Assembly (NCBI GenBank): GCA_016718805.1
Contig: JADKCP010000004.1
Span: 434,001 to 498,000, forward strand
Direction of reading: 5' to 3'
DNA from: Bacteroidota bacterium
Lineage (GTDB): Bacteria > Bacteroidota > Bacteroidia > UBA4408
DNA length: 64,000 nucleotides
Shown here: positions 27,776 through 37,368 of the stretch, one piece after another
Numbering within the stretch: the stretch's first letter is position 1
Layout: each line of letters opens with the position of its first letter
Translations under genes and position numbers: made by a program
Notes under the pieces: model-generated
Seen by the model: only the letters and a program-made list of their open reading frames with translations
Told to the model about the DNA's origin: nothing
The model's database searches: none

Positions 27776-28759
27776 ATGAAAACAGTACAGTTTAGAGAAG
27801 CACTTCGGGAAGCCATGAATGAAGAAATGCGCCGGGATGAAAAGATATTTTTGATGGGCGAGGAAGTTGCTGAATACAATGGTGCTTACAAAGTTAGTCA
27901 AGGTATGCTGGCTGAATTTGGTGCCAAACGTGTAATCGATACCCCAATTGCAGAGCTTGGTTTTGCCGGAATTGCGGTAGGTGCAGCAATGAATGGATTA
28001 CGTCCAATTGTAGAGTTTATGACATTTAACTTTTCACTCGTTGCAATTGATCAAGTAATAAACTCGGCTGCAAAAATGATGAGTATGAGCGGCGGTCAAT
28101 TTACTGTTCCCATTGTTTTTAGAGGACCAACCGGTTCGGCCGGAATGCTTAGTTCGCAGCACTCTCAAGCATTTGAGAGCTGGTATGCCAACTGTCCCGG
28201 ATTAAAAGTGGTAGTTCCTTCTAATCCTGCAGATGCTAAAGGCCTTTTAAAATCGGCTATTCGCGATAACGATCCGGTTATTTTTATGGAGAGCGAGCAA
28301 ATGTATGGCGATAAAGGTGAAATTCCGGAAGGAGAATATTTAATACCTATTGGAGTTGCCGATATTAAACGTGAAGGGAAAGATGTTACGATTGTTTCGT
28401 TCGGAAAAATTATGAAAGTTGCTTTGGCAGCTGCTGCCGAATTAGCCAATGAAGGGATACAAGCCGAAGTAATCGATTTACGTACTGTACGCCCAATTGA
28501 TTATGCCACTGTTATTAATTCAGTAAAAAAGACCAATCGTTTGGTTGTTGTTGAAGAGGCATGGCCACTAGCGTCAATTGCTTCCGAAATTGCTTTCAAA
28601 GTTCAAAAAGATGCATTCGATTATTTGGATGCTCCTGTTTTACGTGTTACTTCTGCCGATGTACCTTTGCCCTATGCTCCAACTTTAATTGATGCAGCTT
28701 TGCCTAATGTAAGCAGAGTAGTTAAAGCTGTAAAACAAGTATTGTATGTAGCTAAATAA
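27776..28759 (+). CDS. pdhB: Pyruvate dehydrogenase E1 component, beta subunit
   Basis: A 327-residue protein with the transketolase pyrimidine-binding and C-terminal domains of alpha-keto acid dehydrogenase E1-beta: FREALREAMNEEMRRD, MGEEVAEYNGAYKVSQGM (the Glu that activates thiamine diphosphate lies in this segment), VIDTPIAELGFAGIAVGAAM, IVFRGPTGSAGMLSSQHSQ and EVIDLRTVRPID. The substrate is most likely pyruvate, though branched-chain E1-beta subunits are close relatives. With E1-alpha it forms a heterotetramer that feeds acetyl groups to E2. No E1-alpha or E2 gene is adjacent, so the complex is encoded at split loci. Length is normal. Confidence 0.92.
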   Translation: MKTVQFREALREAMNEEMRRDEKIFLMGEEVAEYNGAYKVSQGMLAEFGAKRVIDTPIAELGFAGIAVGAAMNGLRPIVEFMTFNFSLVAIDQVINSAAKMMSMSGGQFTVPIVFRGPTGSAGMLSSQHSQAFESWYANCPGLKVVVPSNPADAKGLLKSAIRDNDPVIFMESEQMYGDKGEIPEGEYLIPIGVADIKREGKDVTIVSFGKIMKVALAAAAELANEGIQAEVIDLRTVRPIDYATVINSVKKTNRLVVVEEAWPLASIASEIAFKVQKDAFDYLDAPVLRVTSADVPLPYAPTLIDAALPNVSRVVKAVKQVLYVAK

Positions 28760-28804
28760 GCTGCTATCGCTTACCTAATCAAATTAATAGTACCCATCTA
28801 AATT

Positions 28805-30631
28805 ATGAAAAAACATTTTTATTACCTAACTGCATTAACTGTAGCCTTAGTTTCTTGCAAGAATTCATCAACCAGCACCGACAAAAACGCTTTGCTGCAA
28901 CAACAAGCTCAAAGTTATTTGAATTCCTACAATGCCGAATATCAGCGCCTATCAATAGTAGCCAACGAAGCTTCGTGGAAATCGAACACTTACATTGTTG
29001 AAGGCGATACTGCAACAAAAAATGCTACTAACCGAAGCAGTGAAGCAATCGCTGTGTTTACAGGAAGTAATGCGAATATCGACAGTGCTAAAAAATACCT
29101 GGCTGTAAAAGAGCAGTTAACCGATATTCAGGTGAAGCAATTTCAGTTTATTTTGTATAACGCTGCCAATAATCCTGAAAGTTTGAAGGACATGGTTAAA
29201 TCGCGAATTACTGCCGAAACTGAACAAAACGACAAGCTCTTTGGCTACAATTTTATGATTGACGGCAAAAAGGTTTCTACGAATGAAATTGATGCGGTTT
29301 TATCCACTGAAACAGACATAAAGAAACGCGAAAAAGCATGGGAATCGAGCAAGCAAGTTGGATTGGTTTTAAAAGACGGATTAGCTAATTTACAACAATT
29401 GCGCAACAATACGGTAAAGCCTCTTGGTTATCCTGACTACTTTACCTATCAGGTTTCGGACTACGGTATGACTACCGAAGAAATGATGAAAATGAACAAG
29501 CAAATGATTAAAGACATTTGGCCGTTGTACCGAGAATTACATACTTGGGCGCGTTATAATTTGGCTGCAAAATATAAAGTAAAAGAAATTCCTGAATATT
29601 TACCTGCACATTGGTTGAGCAATCGTTGGGGACAAGATTGGAGCGGACTTGTTGAAGTAAAAGGTTTAAATCTTGATAGCGTTTTGAAATCGAAAAGTAA
29701 GGAGTGGATGGTGGAACAGGCTGAGCGTTTTTATGTGAGTTTAGGAATGCCGTCTTTACCTAAATCGTTTTATGAAAAATCTAGTTTGTTTCCTGCTCCA
29801 GCAGATGCTACTTACAAAAAAAACAACCATGCTTCAGCTTGGCATATGGATTACGATCAGGATGTAAGAAGTTTAATGAGTATAGTTCCAAATTCAGAAT
29901 GGTATGAAACGTTACACCATGAACTGGGACATATTTATTATTATTTGTGTTATTCAAATCCGGAGGTTCCTATTATTTTACGCAGTGGAGCCAACCGTGC
30001 TTATCATGAAGGTTTTGGAAGTATGATTGGAATGGCTGCTATGCAAAAACCTTTTTTAGAAGGCTTGAAATTGATACCTGAAAACACGCCTACTGATGAT
30101 ACACAAACCTTGTTAAAAGAGGCTTTAAATTACATTGTATTTATACCTTGGAGTGCCGGTGTGATGACGAATTTTGAACATGAATTGTATACCAACAATC
30201 TTTCAAAAGATGCCTACAACAAAACCTGGTGGGATTTGGTTAAAAAATATCAAGGAATTGTACCTCCTAACCCGCGTGGAGAAGAGTATTGTGATGCAGC
30301 ATCTAAAACACATATTAATAACGATGCAGCGCAATATTATGATTATGCTTTATCCTACCTATTTATTTTTCAGGTACATGAACACATTGCAAAAAACATT
30401 TTACACCAAGACCCACATGCTACCAATTATTATGGCAGTAAAGAAGTAGGAACCTTTTTGAAAAACATAATGACTCCGGGTGCCAGCAAAGATTGGAGAG
30501 AAGTATTTAAAGCTAACATGGGCGAAGATTTAAGTGCAAAAGCTATGTTAAACTATTTTATGCCATTGATGGATTATTTGAAAAAAGAAAATGCAGGTAG
30601 GAAATATACATTGCCAGAAACTATTGATTAA
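28805..30631 (+). CDS. M2 family (ACE-like) peptidyl-dipeptidase lipoprotein
   Basis: A 608-residue protein with a lipoprotein signal peptide (lipobox LVSC, Cys about residue 19) and then a low-complexity Ser/Thr linker. The gluzincin motif HHELGH gives zinc ligands H372 and H376 with catalytic E373; the third ligand is E402 in YHEGFGS, the same context as in angiotensin-converting enzyme (HEMGH ... FHEAIG). PHATNYYGSKEVG and GASKDWREVFKANMGEDL near the end also match M2 proteins. The enzyme should release C-terminal dipeptides from peptides in the periplasm or at the outer membrane. It starts 45 bp after the E1-beta gene and ends at a strong terminator. All catalytic residues are present. 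Confidence 0.92.
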   Translation: MKKHFYYLTALTVALVSCKNSSTSTDKNALLQQQAQSYLNSYNAEYQRLSIVANEASWKSNTYIVEGDTATKNATNRSSEAIAVFTGSNANIDSAKKYLAVKEQLTDIQVKQFQFILYNAANNPESLKDMVKSRITAETEQNDKLFGYNFMIDGKKVSTNEIDAVLSTETDIKKREKAWESSKQVGLVLKDGLANLQQLRNNTVKPLGYPDYFTYQVSDYGMTTEEMMKMNKQMIKDIWPLYRELHTWARYNLAAKYKVKEIPEYLPAHWLSNRWGQDWSGLVEVKGLNLDSVLKSKSKEWMVEQAERFYVSLGMPSLPKSFYEKSSLFPAPADATYKKNNHASAWHMDYDQDVRSLMSIVPNSEWYETLHHELGHIYYYLCYSNPEVPIILRSGANRAYHEGFGSMIGMAAMQKPFLEGLKLIPENTPTDDTQTLLKEALNYIVFIPWSAGVMTNFEHELYTNNLSKDAYNKTWWDLVKKYQGIVPPNPRGEEYCDAASKTHINNDAAQYYDYALSYLFIFQVHEHIAKNILHQDPHATNYYGSKEVGTFLKNIMTPGASKDWREVFKANMGEDLSAKAMLNYFMPLMDYLKKENAGRKYTLPETID

Positions 30632-30652
30632 GTAAATCCAATTTATTCATTT

Positions 30653-30689
30653 AGGCCAACAGAAAATAATTTCTCTGTTGGCCTTTTTG
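30653..30689 (+). terminator. Intrinsic terminator after the M2 peptidase gene
   Basis: An 11-bp stem, AGGCCAACAGA (30653-30663) with TCTGTTGGCCT (30674-30684), has a 10-nt loop and is followed by TTTTG. Confidence 0.85.
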
Positions 30690-30694
30690 TTTAT

Positions 30695-30702
30695 TATTTT
30701 TG
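30695..30702 (+). promoter_or_regulatory. Putative -7 box for the gene at 30745
   Basis: TATTTTTG matches TAnnTTTG, 42 bases before the ATG at 30745. The nearest TTG motifs upstream are too close for a standard -33 element. Confidence 0.38.
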
Positions 30703-30744
30703 ACTGCCTGAAGTACCTAACTATTAAAATATATAGTTGAACTT

Positions 30745-31542
30745 ATGTCTAATTCGAAATCAAAGTTATTCACTGTTTTTCGTGCTATTGCATTTTTATT
30801 GGGAACTTTTATTTTGCCTGCTCTTCCGTCAATAGCGCAACAGGACTATGTTGAAACTAGCAACAAAAAGAAGAGTTTTTATTTTACCATTAGTCAAGAA
30901 CAAGGATTAACCATAAACCTCGCTGAGAAGCAAAACAGACCTGATTATAAGCAAGTGGCAACTGCAAATTTGCAAGTGGGACTAAGTGCAAAACTTGACT
31001 ATAAGAATTACTTTGTCTCTATTGGTTACTTCCATCATGGCTACACAGTTGGTGTTAGCTCGCAAGATGAAGCAATTAATACAGGCCGGCAACACAAAAG
31101 CACGAGCGATTTTTATGCCTATAAACGTATACCGCTTAAACTTGGGTATTGCTTTGAAACGGGCAAAACTTGGCTTACTGTTTCGCCTTTTATTGCAGAA
31201 AATTTATTGCATAGCAATCGTTCAGGAATTTCTTTTACAAGTAATGGAAGTGGTTTATCAATGAGCTCTGAAGATACCATTTTTACTACAACTCAAACAA
31301 GTATGGCTCGTCCTTATCGCAAGCTTTTTGCACCCGGTGCAGGAATATTGCTTTGTGCCGGAAAAAATTTTTTCAAAATTTCACTACTTGCCGAATACTT
31401 TCAAGCTAGTAAAAATTGGACAGAAATTCGCGATATTTATACGCGCGATTCAAAGGTACAGGGCTTTTACACGCATACAGAATATTATCATTCAAAAGCA
31501 CGAACAATAAACTTAAGTTTGCTGCTCAGTTTCCGTTTTTAA
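30745..31542 (+). CDS. Predicted outer-membrane beta-barrel-like protein, function unknown
   Basis: A 265-residue protein with a signal peptide (about 1-31, ending PSIAQ). The rest has alternating hydrophobic/polar strands with many aromatic residues (KNYFVSIGYFHHGYTVGV, FYAYKRIPLKLGYCFETGKTWLTVSPFIAENL, NFFKISLLAEYF) and ends INLSLLLSFRF, an aromatic C-terminus typical of outer-membrane barrels. I do not recognise the family. It is followed 27 bp later by the TlpA-like gene, so they are likely co-transcribed. Confidence 0.65.
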   Translation: MSNSKSKLFTVFRAIAFLLGTFILPALPSIAQQDYVETSNKKKSFYFTISQEQGLTINLAEKQNRPDYKQVATANLQVGLSAKLDYKNYFVSIGYFHHGYTVGVSSQDEAINTGRQHKSTSDFYAYKRIPLKLGYCFETGKTWLTVSPFIAENLLHSNRSGISFTSNGSGLSMSSEDTIFTTTQTSMARPYRKLFAPGAGILLCAGKNFFKISLLAEYFQASKNWTEIRDIYTRDSKVQGFYTHTEYYHSKARTINLSLLLSFRF

Positions 31543-31569
31543 CTTGCATCTCAAATTGATTAATTGCCC

Positions 31570-33030
31570 ATGAAAAAGATTCTATTTATTTGTGGATTGC
31601 TTTATAGTTTTAGTGTGTTATCACAAAACAAATTAAGCATTATAGGAAGTGCTGAATGTTGTGATGGAGATACTATTACACTTACTTCAGACAACTATTA
31701 TTTAGGTAAAAAATCTGAATTCGTTACTACAATTAGTAAAGCCAATTCCTTTAGTTTTGTGGTTCCCATTGAAAAAACTTGTATTGTTGAATTGAAGCAC
31801 AAATCGAAGCTGAGCTATATTTATGCTGAGCCCAATTCAGAACTTCATCTAAAACTAAGTAGTGCGAATGAAATTATTTTTGATGAAAATGAATCGGCCA
31901 ACAATGTGTTTCTTCAGCAATTTAATACGCAGTTTTTTGCTGATTTTGATAAACCAACATTAGAGAAAAAAATGTTGGAACAAAACATTGATGCTTTTGA
32001 AATTGATGTGTTTGTCGCCAAACAAAAGCAACATACTTTTTTATCGAACTATGATTTGAATGCAAAATTGAGCGACACTTTTAAGCAGCTAATTAAAAAA
32101 CGAATAAATTACAATTATTGGTTTTGCTTGCTTGATTTTCCTGCTGTAAATGCAAATTCGGCGAAGGCAAAAATAGTAAAAGCGCTACCTGCAATTATGT
32201 TGGAAAGTTTGGATAAAACAACTGTTGTTGATGAAGAAGCAATGATGCTTGAAAGCTACCGTGAATTTATTGCGGCGTATGTTACTTACTTTAATTCGGA
32301 AGCCAATGGTTTTAATACTTTCCATGATTTTAATACGGCTGTGGAGCGTAAATGCAACTTCGCTAAAAACCATTTAAGTGGTACTCCTTACTCGTATTTT
32401 GTGTGCAAGCAATTGCTCGAATATTGCGAAAAAATGACTCCATCCTTGGTAAAGGAGCTTCATAAAAACTTTGAAATTCTTGATAAAAAAGGAGCTTATT
32501 CAGCTCTTGCAAAAGAAAAATGTGGCGACCGAATGAATGAAAAAGACCCTAAAAAAATAAGTCAAGTTAAAAGCGAAAGCCCTCGAGAAACTGCTGCATC
32601 TGCAGGAAACCAAGCACCTAAATTTATTGATAAGAATGGGAAAGAAGTTTCATTAAACAGTTTAAAAGGAAAAGTACTTTATGTTGATTTTTGGGCTAGC
32701 TGGTGCGGCCCCTGTAGAATGCAATTTCCATTTTCGAAAACACTTCATTCAAATTTAACCGATAAACAAAAAAAGCAAATTGAATTTGTTTACATCAGTA
32801 TTGATGATGATGAATCGCGCTGGAAAAAAGGAATTGAAGACAATCAACTTGATTATGGTGTACAGTTACTGTCGCCGGGTGGATGGAAATCGAAAGCATG
32901 CAGCTATTATCAAATAAACAGTATACCTCGCTACATGATTATTGATCAAAAAGGGAATATTGTAAATATCAATGCCACTCGTCCGTCGGATGAAAATACA
33001 TTGAAAGAATTGTTAGATCTACTGAAGTAA
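31570..33030 (+). CDS. TlpA-like thioredoxin-fold protein with N-terminal DUF4369-type region
   Basis: A 486-residue exported protein starting at the ATG at 31570 (MKKILFICGLLYSFSVLSQ signal peptide); a TTG two codons upstream is less likely. Residues 20-110 form a beta-rich region like those preceding TlpA domains in Bacteroidota; a helical middle follows (about 110-340). The C-terminal thioredoxin domain (about 350-486) has VDFWASWCGPCRMQF with the active-site CGPC at residues 379-382 and a cis-Pro segment INSIPRYMIIDQKG. Expected role: thiol-disulfide exchange in the periplasm, reducing or supplying electrons to secreted proteins. Many secreted proteins in this window are cysteine-rich, but a link is inference. 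Confidence 0.88.
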   Translation: MKKILFICGLLYSFSVLSQNKLSIIGSAECCDGDTITLTSDNYYLGKKSEFVTTISKANSFSFVVPIEKTCIVELKHKSKLSYIYAEPNSELHLKLSSANEIIFDENESANNVFLQQFNTQFFADFDKPTLEKKMLEQNIDAFEIDVFVAKQKQHTFLSNYDLNAKLSDTFKQLIKKRINYNYWFCLLDFPAVNANSAKAKIVKALPAIMLESLDKTTVVDEEAMMLESYREFIAAYVTYFNSEANGFNTFHDFNTAVERKCNFAKNHLSGTPYSYFVCKQLLEYCEKMTPSLVKELHKNFEILDKKGAYSALAKEKCGDRMNEKDPKKISQVKSESPRETAASAGNQAPKFIDKNGKEVSLNSLKGKVLYVDFWASWCGPCRMQFPFSKTLHSNLTDKQKKQIEFVYISIDDDESRWKKGIEDNQLDYGVQLLSPGGWKSKACSYYQINSIPRYMIIDQKGNIVNINATRPSDENTLKELLDLLK

Positions 33031-33052
33031 CCATCCAATCCTAAAAAATCAA

Positions 33053-33625
33053 TTGACACATCGGCATTTTATTTTTCACAAACCCTTTGGCTATTTAAGT
33101 CAGTTTGTATGTGAACTAAAAAAGAAAAAACTGTTGGGGGAATTGTATGATTTTCCGGAAGGAACTATGGCCATTGGACGTTTAGATGAAGATAGTGAAG
33201 GGCTATTACTGCTCACTACTGATGGTAAGGTGAGCGAACAAATTCGCAGCAAAAATATAACTAAAGAATATTATGCACAGGTAGATGGATTAATTACTCC
33301 AGCTGCTATTAATCAATTGCAACAAGGGGTTGAAATTGGTGTAAGAAATGTAAAATACACTACCTTGCCCTGTAGTGCTTTTATCTTAAAAGAAGATCCC
33401 GGCTTTGCAACCAGAACAAAAAAAATACGCGACGATAGACATGGTCCTACTTGTTGGATATCGATTACACTTAATGAAGGAAAAGTACGTCAGGTGCGAA
33501 AAATGACTGCTGCAGTGGGATTTCCCACATTACGACTTGTTCGGGTACGAATAGGCAACATAAATTTAGATGGGCTTTCAGCAGGAGAAGTGATTGAATC
33601 TTCCTCCCTGCCACAGGATATATAA
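33053..33625 (+). CDS. RsuA/RluE-type rRNA pseudouridine synthase
   Basis: A 190-residue protein with the RsuA-family catalytic motif AIGRLDEDSEGLLLLTTDG (catalytic Asp about residue 45), KEYYAQVDG and a C-terminal KVRQVRKMTAAVGFPTLRLVRVRIGNI. The absence of an N-terminal S4 domain and the size suggest RluE (23S rRNA U2457 in E. coli), but the target cannot be fixed here. No ATG precedes the conserved HKPFGYLSQF segment; the best start is the TTG at 33053, with an in-frame TGA at 33023-33025. It follows the TlpA-like gene by 22 bp. Confidence 0.85.
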   Translation: MTHRHFIFHKPFGYLSQFVCELKKKKLLGELYDFPEGTMAIGRLDEDSEGLLLLTTDGKVSEQIRSKNITKEYYAQVDGLITPAAINQLQQGVEIGVRNVKYTTLPCSAFILKEDPGFATRTKKIRDDRHGPTCWISITLNEGKVRQVRKMTAAVGFPTLRLVRVRIGNINLDGLSAGEVIESSSLPQDI

Positions 33626-33658
33626 ACTAGAGTTCTTAAGTTAAATATCTGAAATTCA

Positions 33659-33689
33659 TTTGTTTATTTCCATAAAATAGCTACATTCG
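33659..33689 (+). promoter_or_regulatory. Putative promoter for the CBS-domain gene
   Basis: TTTG (33659-33662), a 19-bp spacer, then TACATTCG (33682-33689), one mismatch from TAnnTTTG. The spacing is near ideal and the ATG lies 43 bases after the -7 box. Confidence 0.42.
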
Positions 33690-33732
33690 TTAAGCTTGCT
33701 TTAGTTCTATTCACTTATTTAAAACCTGCCTT

Positions 33733-34167
33733 ATGAAAACAGTTGCAACTATTTTAAAAAACAAAGGGAGTGAAGTTAGTTTTGTGTCGCCCGACACTAT
33801 GGTGCGTGATGCCTTAAAAATTATGGCCGAAAAAAACATAGGAGCCATCGTAGTGATGAACAATACCAAACTGGTGGGGATATTTTCGGAACGCGATTAT
33901 GCGCGTAAAATTGTACTTAAAGACAAGTCTTCGAAGTCTACTGCTATCAGTGAAATTATGACCAGCGAAGATTTGGTTACTGTAAAACCAAGTACCTCAA
34001 TTGACGATTGTATGGTATTGATGACTGAGCGTAGAATTCGTCATTTGCCTGTTGTTGAAAATGAGCAATTGCTTGGTGTTATTTCAATTGGTGATTTGGT
34101 AAAACACATCATTGAAGACCAAAAAATCACTATCGAAAACTTACAGAATTACATTAGCGGACAATAA
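33733..34167 (+). CDS. CBS-pair domain protein
   Basis: A 144-residue protein made almost wholly of two CBS motifs (about residues 10-62 and 75-130): VSFVSPDTMVRDALKIMAEKNIGAIVVM, LVGIFSERDYARKIVL, then LVTVKPSTSIDDCMVLMTERRIRHLPVV and LLGVISIGDLVKHII. CBS pairs bind adenine nucleotides and usually regulate another domain or partner; none is fused here. A stand-alone cytoplasmic sensor is plausible. It ends only 3 bp from the convergent stop of the OmpA/PD40 gene, leaving no room for a separate terminator. Confidence 0.9.
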   Translation: MKTVATILKNKGSEVSFVSPDTMVRDALKIMAEKNIGAIVVMNNTKLVGIFSERDYARKIVLKDKSSKSTAISEIMTSEDLVTVKPSTSIDDCMVLMTERRIRHLPVVENEQLLGVISIGDLVKHIIEDQKITIENLQNYISGQ

Positions 34168-34170
34168 AAT

Positions 34171-36234
34171 TTAGTACGAAATAATTCTGAATTCGGTACG
34201 TCGGTTTTGTTGTTGCTCTTCTTTTGTGCATTTCACGCGATCGGCACAACGATTCGTAAGTTGCTTTTCGCCGAAGAATGTTGATTTGATTCTTCTTCCG
34301 GATATGCCCTTCTTAACTAGGTAATGCTTAGAAGCAGAAGCTCGCTTTTGCGATAATTTATAATTGTATTTATTGCTTCCTCTTGAATCGGTATGTGAAT
34401 ACATTTCAACTTTCATATCGGGATATTGTTTCATAATATCGGCCACATGATCGAGCTGTAACGCGGCATCCTTGCGGATGGTATATTTATCAAAGTTGTA
34501 GTAAATTGACTGAATTACAAAATCCTTTTCGAGTTTAAACTCAGTTTTTACGCCGTTTGTATCTTCCTTAGCCGGCTCTGGAATAGTTGCCTTTGTGCCT
34601 TTCTTTTTCTCCTTTTCCAATTTATCCGCATTCTTCTGCAGTAGTGCAAGCGCATCCGAAATGCTGTCGTTGTTCAATTTTGCAACAGCAGTATTTATAA
34701 AATTCAAAGGCTCCATCAACATACGTATGGTATCGTTGTTTTTCATGCGTAATATTGAATCAGCGGTAACCTCCATTTTAACTGTTTTAAAGCCATTTTT
34801 ACTGGCCATAATTTCATATTCTTCGTTTGGTCGGAAGTTAAATTCGATTTTCCCTTTATCGTTGGTGATGGTTTCGGTTGATTCGCCGGAATGGATATTT
34901 TTAACCATTATGCTCGCAGCAGGTATTGGTTTTTTTAGTGGATCCATTACAATTGAGCGAATTGAAATGATACGACTTATTGGAATGATGGTATTGAATT
35001 TATAGATATCATCATCTCCTAAATTATTTAATCGATTACTTGAGAAATATCCTTCGGTTTCATCTTCATTCACTGTAATTCCAAAATCATCTTTAGATGA
35101 ACTTAACGGATAACCAATGTTTCGTGGAGTTTCGTAGTTGCCATCTCTAAATCTTGAAAAGAAAATATCCAAACCGCCCAGTCCTCCTCTTCCATCGGTT
35201 GAAAAGAACAAGGTATTTTTACTATCAACATAAGGAAACATTTCATTCCCTTCAGTATTCACTTCAAAGCCTAAATTCACTGGTTTACTCCATTGGTTAT
35301 TGGCATCAAGTGTACATTTAAAAATGTCGGTACCCCCCATACTGCCAGGCATATCGGATGCAAAATAAATAGTTTTATTATCGGCTGAGAGAGCCGGTTG
35401 TCCTACTGAAAATTGATCGTCGTTATAAGGAAAAGGTGTTAGGTTTTGCCATTTGTTGTTTTTATTAATGGCCATAAAGAGCTTCAGTTTATTGATGTTT
35501 TCGTCACTCTTTTTAAATTTCCCATCGAAATAATTGCTTCGAGTAAAATACATCGTATCAAGAGTTTTACTAAACACTGCAGATCCTTCGTGGTATTTTG
35601 AATTAATTTCTTTACTGAATTTAGAAATCTTTCCATCCGAAAAATTCTTGTAAAAGAGGTCGAGATAAGGCGTATTGTTCCAACCAAAAACTCGTTCAAA
35701 AAGGCTAAATGTTTCTCGGTTCGAAACAAATAATAATCCCGATTTATAATAAATCGGACTAAATTCAGAATGATCGGTATTGAAGTCAACTTGCTTCACA
35801 GTAAACAAGGTTGAGTCTTCATAAAAAGGATTTAAATTCTCATAAGCATACACAAATACTTCGCCTCTTGAATCGGTTGATTTTAGTTTAGAAAACTTTT
35901 TGTATCCATTTTTTGACTCATCGTATTTACCATTACTTGCTAATGCTTGAGCATAGTACAATGAAAACAAAGAGTTATCGGGAAAGTGTTCTGTAAGTTT
36001 TTTATACCACTTTTCTGAATTGTTTGTATCGTGAAGTTTTCGGTAAGAATGTGCAAGTTTTTCAATTGCTTCATAATTGCTGCTGTCTTCGTCAATAACA
36101 TCTTCATAAATTTCAACTGCTTCGACATAATGAAAATTATCATAATACGAATTGGCTAATTGCATTTTGTAATCTTGCGCCTTGGCAAAAAAAGAAGTGA
36201 TTAAAAATGCGAAAATCAAACTGTGTTTTTTCAT
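34171..36234 (-). CDS. OmpA-family protein with TPR and PD40 (WD40-like) repeats
   Basis: A 687-residue protein. After a signal peptide (ending FFAKAQ, about residue 19) come TPR-like helices (about 25-130), a PD40/WD40-like propeller (about 150-410; SADNKTIYFASDMPGSMGGTDIF, TDGRGGLGGLDIFF, SSNRLNNLGDDDIYKF), a carboxypeptidase-regulatory-like beta sandwich (about 420-505), a Lys-rich linker and a C-terminal OmpA peptidoglycan-binding domain (about 575-687; YNFDKYTIRKDAALQL, SHTDSRGSNKYNYKLSQKRA). The architecture matches PorE-type T9SS-associated proteins and others encoded with PorP/SprF. It probably tethers an outer-membrane partner to peptidoglycan. It is the last gene of the adhesin-porP/sprF cassette, 51 bp after porP/sprF. 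Confidence 0.9.
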   Translation of the reverse strand: MKKHSLIFAFLITSFFAKAQDYKMQLANSYYDNFHYVEAVEIYEDVIDEDSSNYEAIEKLAHSYRKLHDTNNSEKWYKKLTEHFPDNSLFSLYYAQALASNGKYDESKNGYKKFSKLKSTDSRGEVFVYAYENLNPFYEDSTLFTVKQVDFNTDHSEFSPIYYKSGLLFVSNRETFSLFERVFGWNNTPYLDLFYKNFSDGKISKFSKEINSKYHEGSAVFSKTLDTMYFTRSNYFDGKFKKSDENINKLKLFMAINKNNKWQNLTPFPYNDDQFSVGQPALSADNKTIYFASDMPGSMGGTDIFKCTLDANNQWSKPVNLGFEVNTEGNEMFPYVDSKNTLFFSTDGRGGLGGLDIFFSRFRDGNYETPRNIGYPLSSSKDDFGITVNEDETEGYFSSNRLNNLGDDDIYKFNTIIPISRIISIRSIVMDPLKKPIPAASIMVKNIHSGESTETITNDKGKIEFNFRPNEEYEIMASKNGFKTVKMEVTADSILRMKNNDTIRMLMEPLNFINTAVAKLNNDSISDALALLQKNADKLEKEKKKGTKATIPEPAKEDTNGVKTEFKLEKDFVIQSIYYNFDKYTIRKDAALQLDHVADIMKQYPDMKVEMYSHTDSRGSNKYNYKLSQKRASASKHYLVKKGISGRRIKSTFFGEKQLTNRCADRVKCTKEEQQQNRRTEFRIISY

Positions 36235-36285
36235 ACTGTATTGCTTAATTTGGCTTTCGGCGGTTGATTTCCATTAATAAAATAA

Positions 36286-37296
36286 TTAAAAATAGCGTGG
36301 TGTTAAGAGTTTAGATTTTTGATAACTAAATTCGTATCGAACCATAATTTCATGGCTTCCTGAATTGTACTTTCTAAGCTTTGTGTAAGAATAGTCGTAA
36401 GAATACCCAAAACGCCATTGTTTAGTAGCCTGAGCTTCGAGAAGAACAGCAATTGCATCGGCAGTTCTTACTGACAAACCAACTGCATATTTTTCATAAA
36501 ACCAAAGGTTGGCATTTAAGTCAAGTTCAACAGGAGCGCCGTATACGTATTTAATTAAAATGGAAGGCTTCAATTTTAAATACTTCTTTGGAAACTTCAT
36601 TAAATATCCCATGGTTATAAATGCATGTCTAAACTGTCGCGCCTTTTCGCTATCGCTCAGGTATCCATAAGCACTATTTACATTGTCTTGCTTACTAATA
36701 AGTTTGTTGTTTAGCAAGTGTGGTAATGAAATTCCTGCATAAAAAATCTTGGTATAATAGTAAGCTCCAAAACCAAAATTGGGGTCCCATCGATTGATGT
36801 TGTTTTGAAATGCACCGTCTTGCTGAGCAGTAATATCTTTCGATAGGTTTACTGAATTGAAGTTGGCTCTGTATTGCCAGATACCTGCTTGTATTCCCAA
36901 AGAAAGCGTTTTGTAGCGATTAATTTTTATTCGATAAGCATAAATTAAATCGATGGCTAGAGCATTGGTAACACCAATTTTGTCGTTAATTAAATTGATT
37001 CCTAAAGCCGTTTTCTTTTTAGGCAAAGGTGTGTCCAAAGTAAAGGTTTCGGTTATTGGCGCACCTTCTATTTTTTTACCGGCCCATTGTCTGCGGAATA
37101 ATCCACTTGCCGAAAGCACATTTCTGGTTCCTGCATAAGCCGGATTTATTGCCAATCCGTTAAACATGTACTGTGAGTACATAGCATCCTGTTGAGCTTG
37201 CACTTGCTCAATTTCTGCGCAAAAAAACAAAAACACAAAGCACAGAAATCCGTTTTGCATTTTTGTTTTTCGAAAAATCTGAAAAGATGTTTTCAT
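36286..37296 (-). CDS. PorP/SprF family T9SS membrane protein
   Basis: A 336-residue outer-membrane beta-barrel protein (or about 324 if it starts at the in-frame ATG at 37260, which gives a cleaner signal peptide ending QVQAQ). The family signature follows the signal: QDAMYSQYMFNGLAINPAYAGTRN, then FRRQWAGKKIEGAP and a ladder of beta strands (TALGINLINDKIGVTNALAIDLIYAYRI). Members such as Flavobacterium SprF are needed for export or surface display of a neighbouring type B-sorted adhesin such as SprB. Here it lies 72 bp downstream of the giant adhesin's sorting domain and 51 bp upstream of the OmpA/PD40 gene, which supports a dedicated pairing. Intact. Confidence 0.92.
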   Translation of the reverse strand: MKTSFQIFRKTKMQNGFLCFVFLFFCAEIEQVQAQQDAMYSQYMFNGLAINPAYAGTRNVLSASGLFRRQWAGKKIEGAPITETFTLDTPLPKKKTALGINLINDKIGVTNALAIDLIYAYRIKINRYKTLSLGIQAGIWQYRANFNSVNLSKDITAQQDGAFQNNINRWDPNFGFGAYYYTKIFYAGISLPHLLNNKLISKQDNVNSAYGYLSDSEKARQFRHAFITMGYLMKFPKKYLKLKPSILIKYVYGAPVELDLNANLWFYEKYAVGLSVRTADAIAVLLEAQATKQWRFGYSYDYSYTKLRKYNSGSHEIMVRYEFSYQKSKLLTPRYF

Positions 37297-37368
37297 TTGA
37301 TCGTTGTATTAACTGTTTTTACTAATGTTATCTAATTTAACTTCAACACCCACAAAGGGCAATACTAT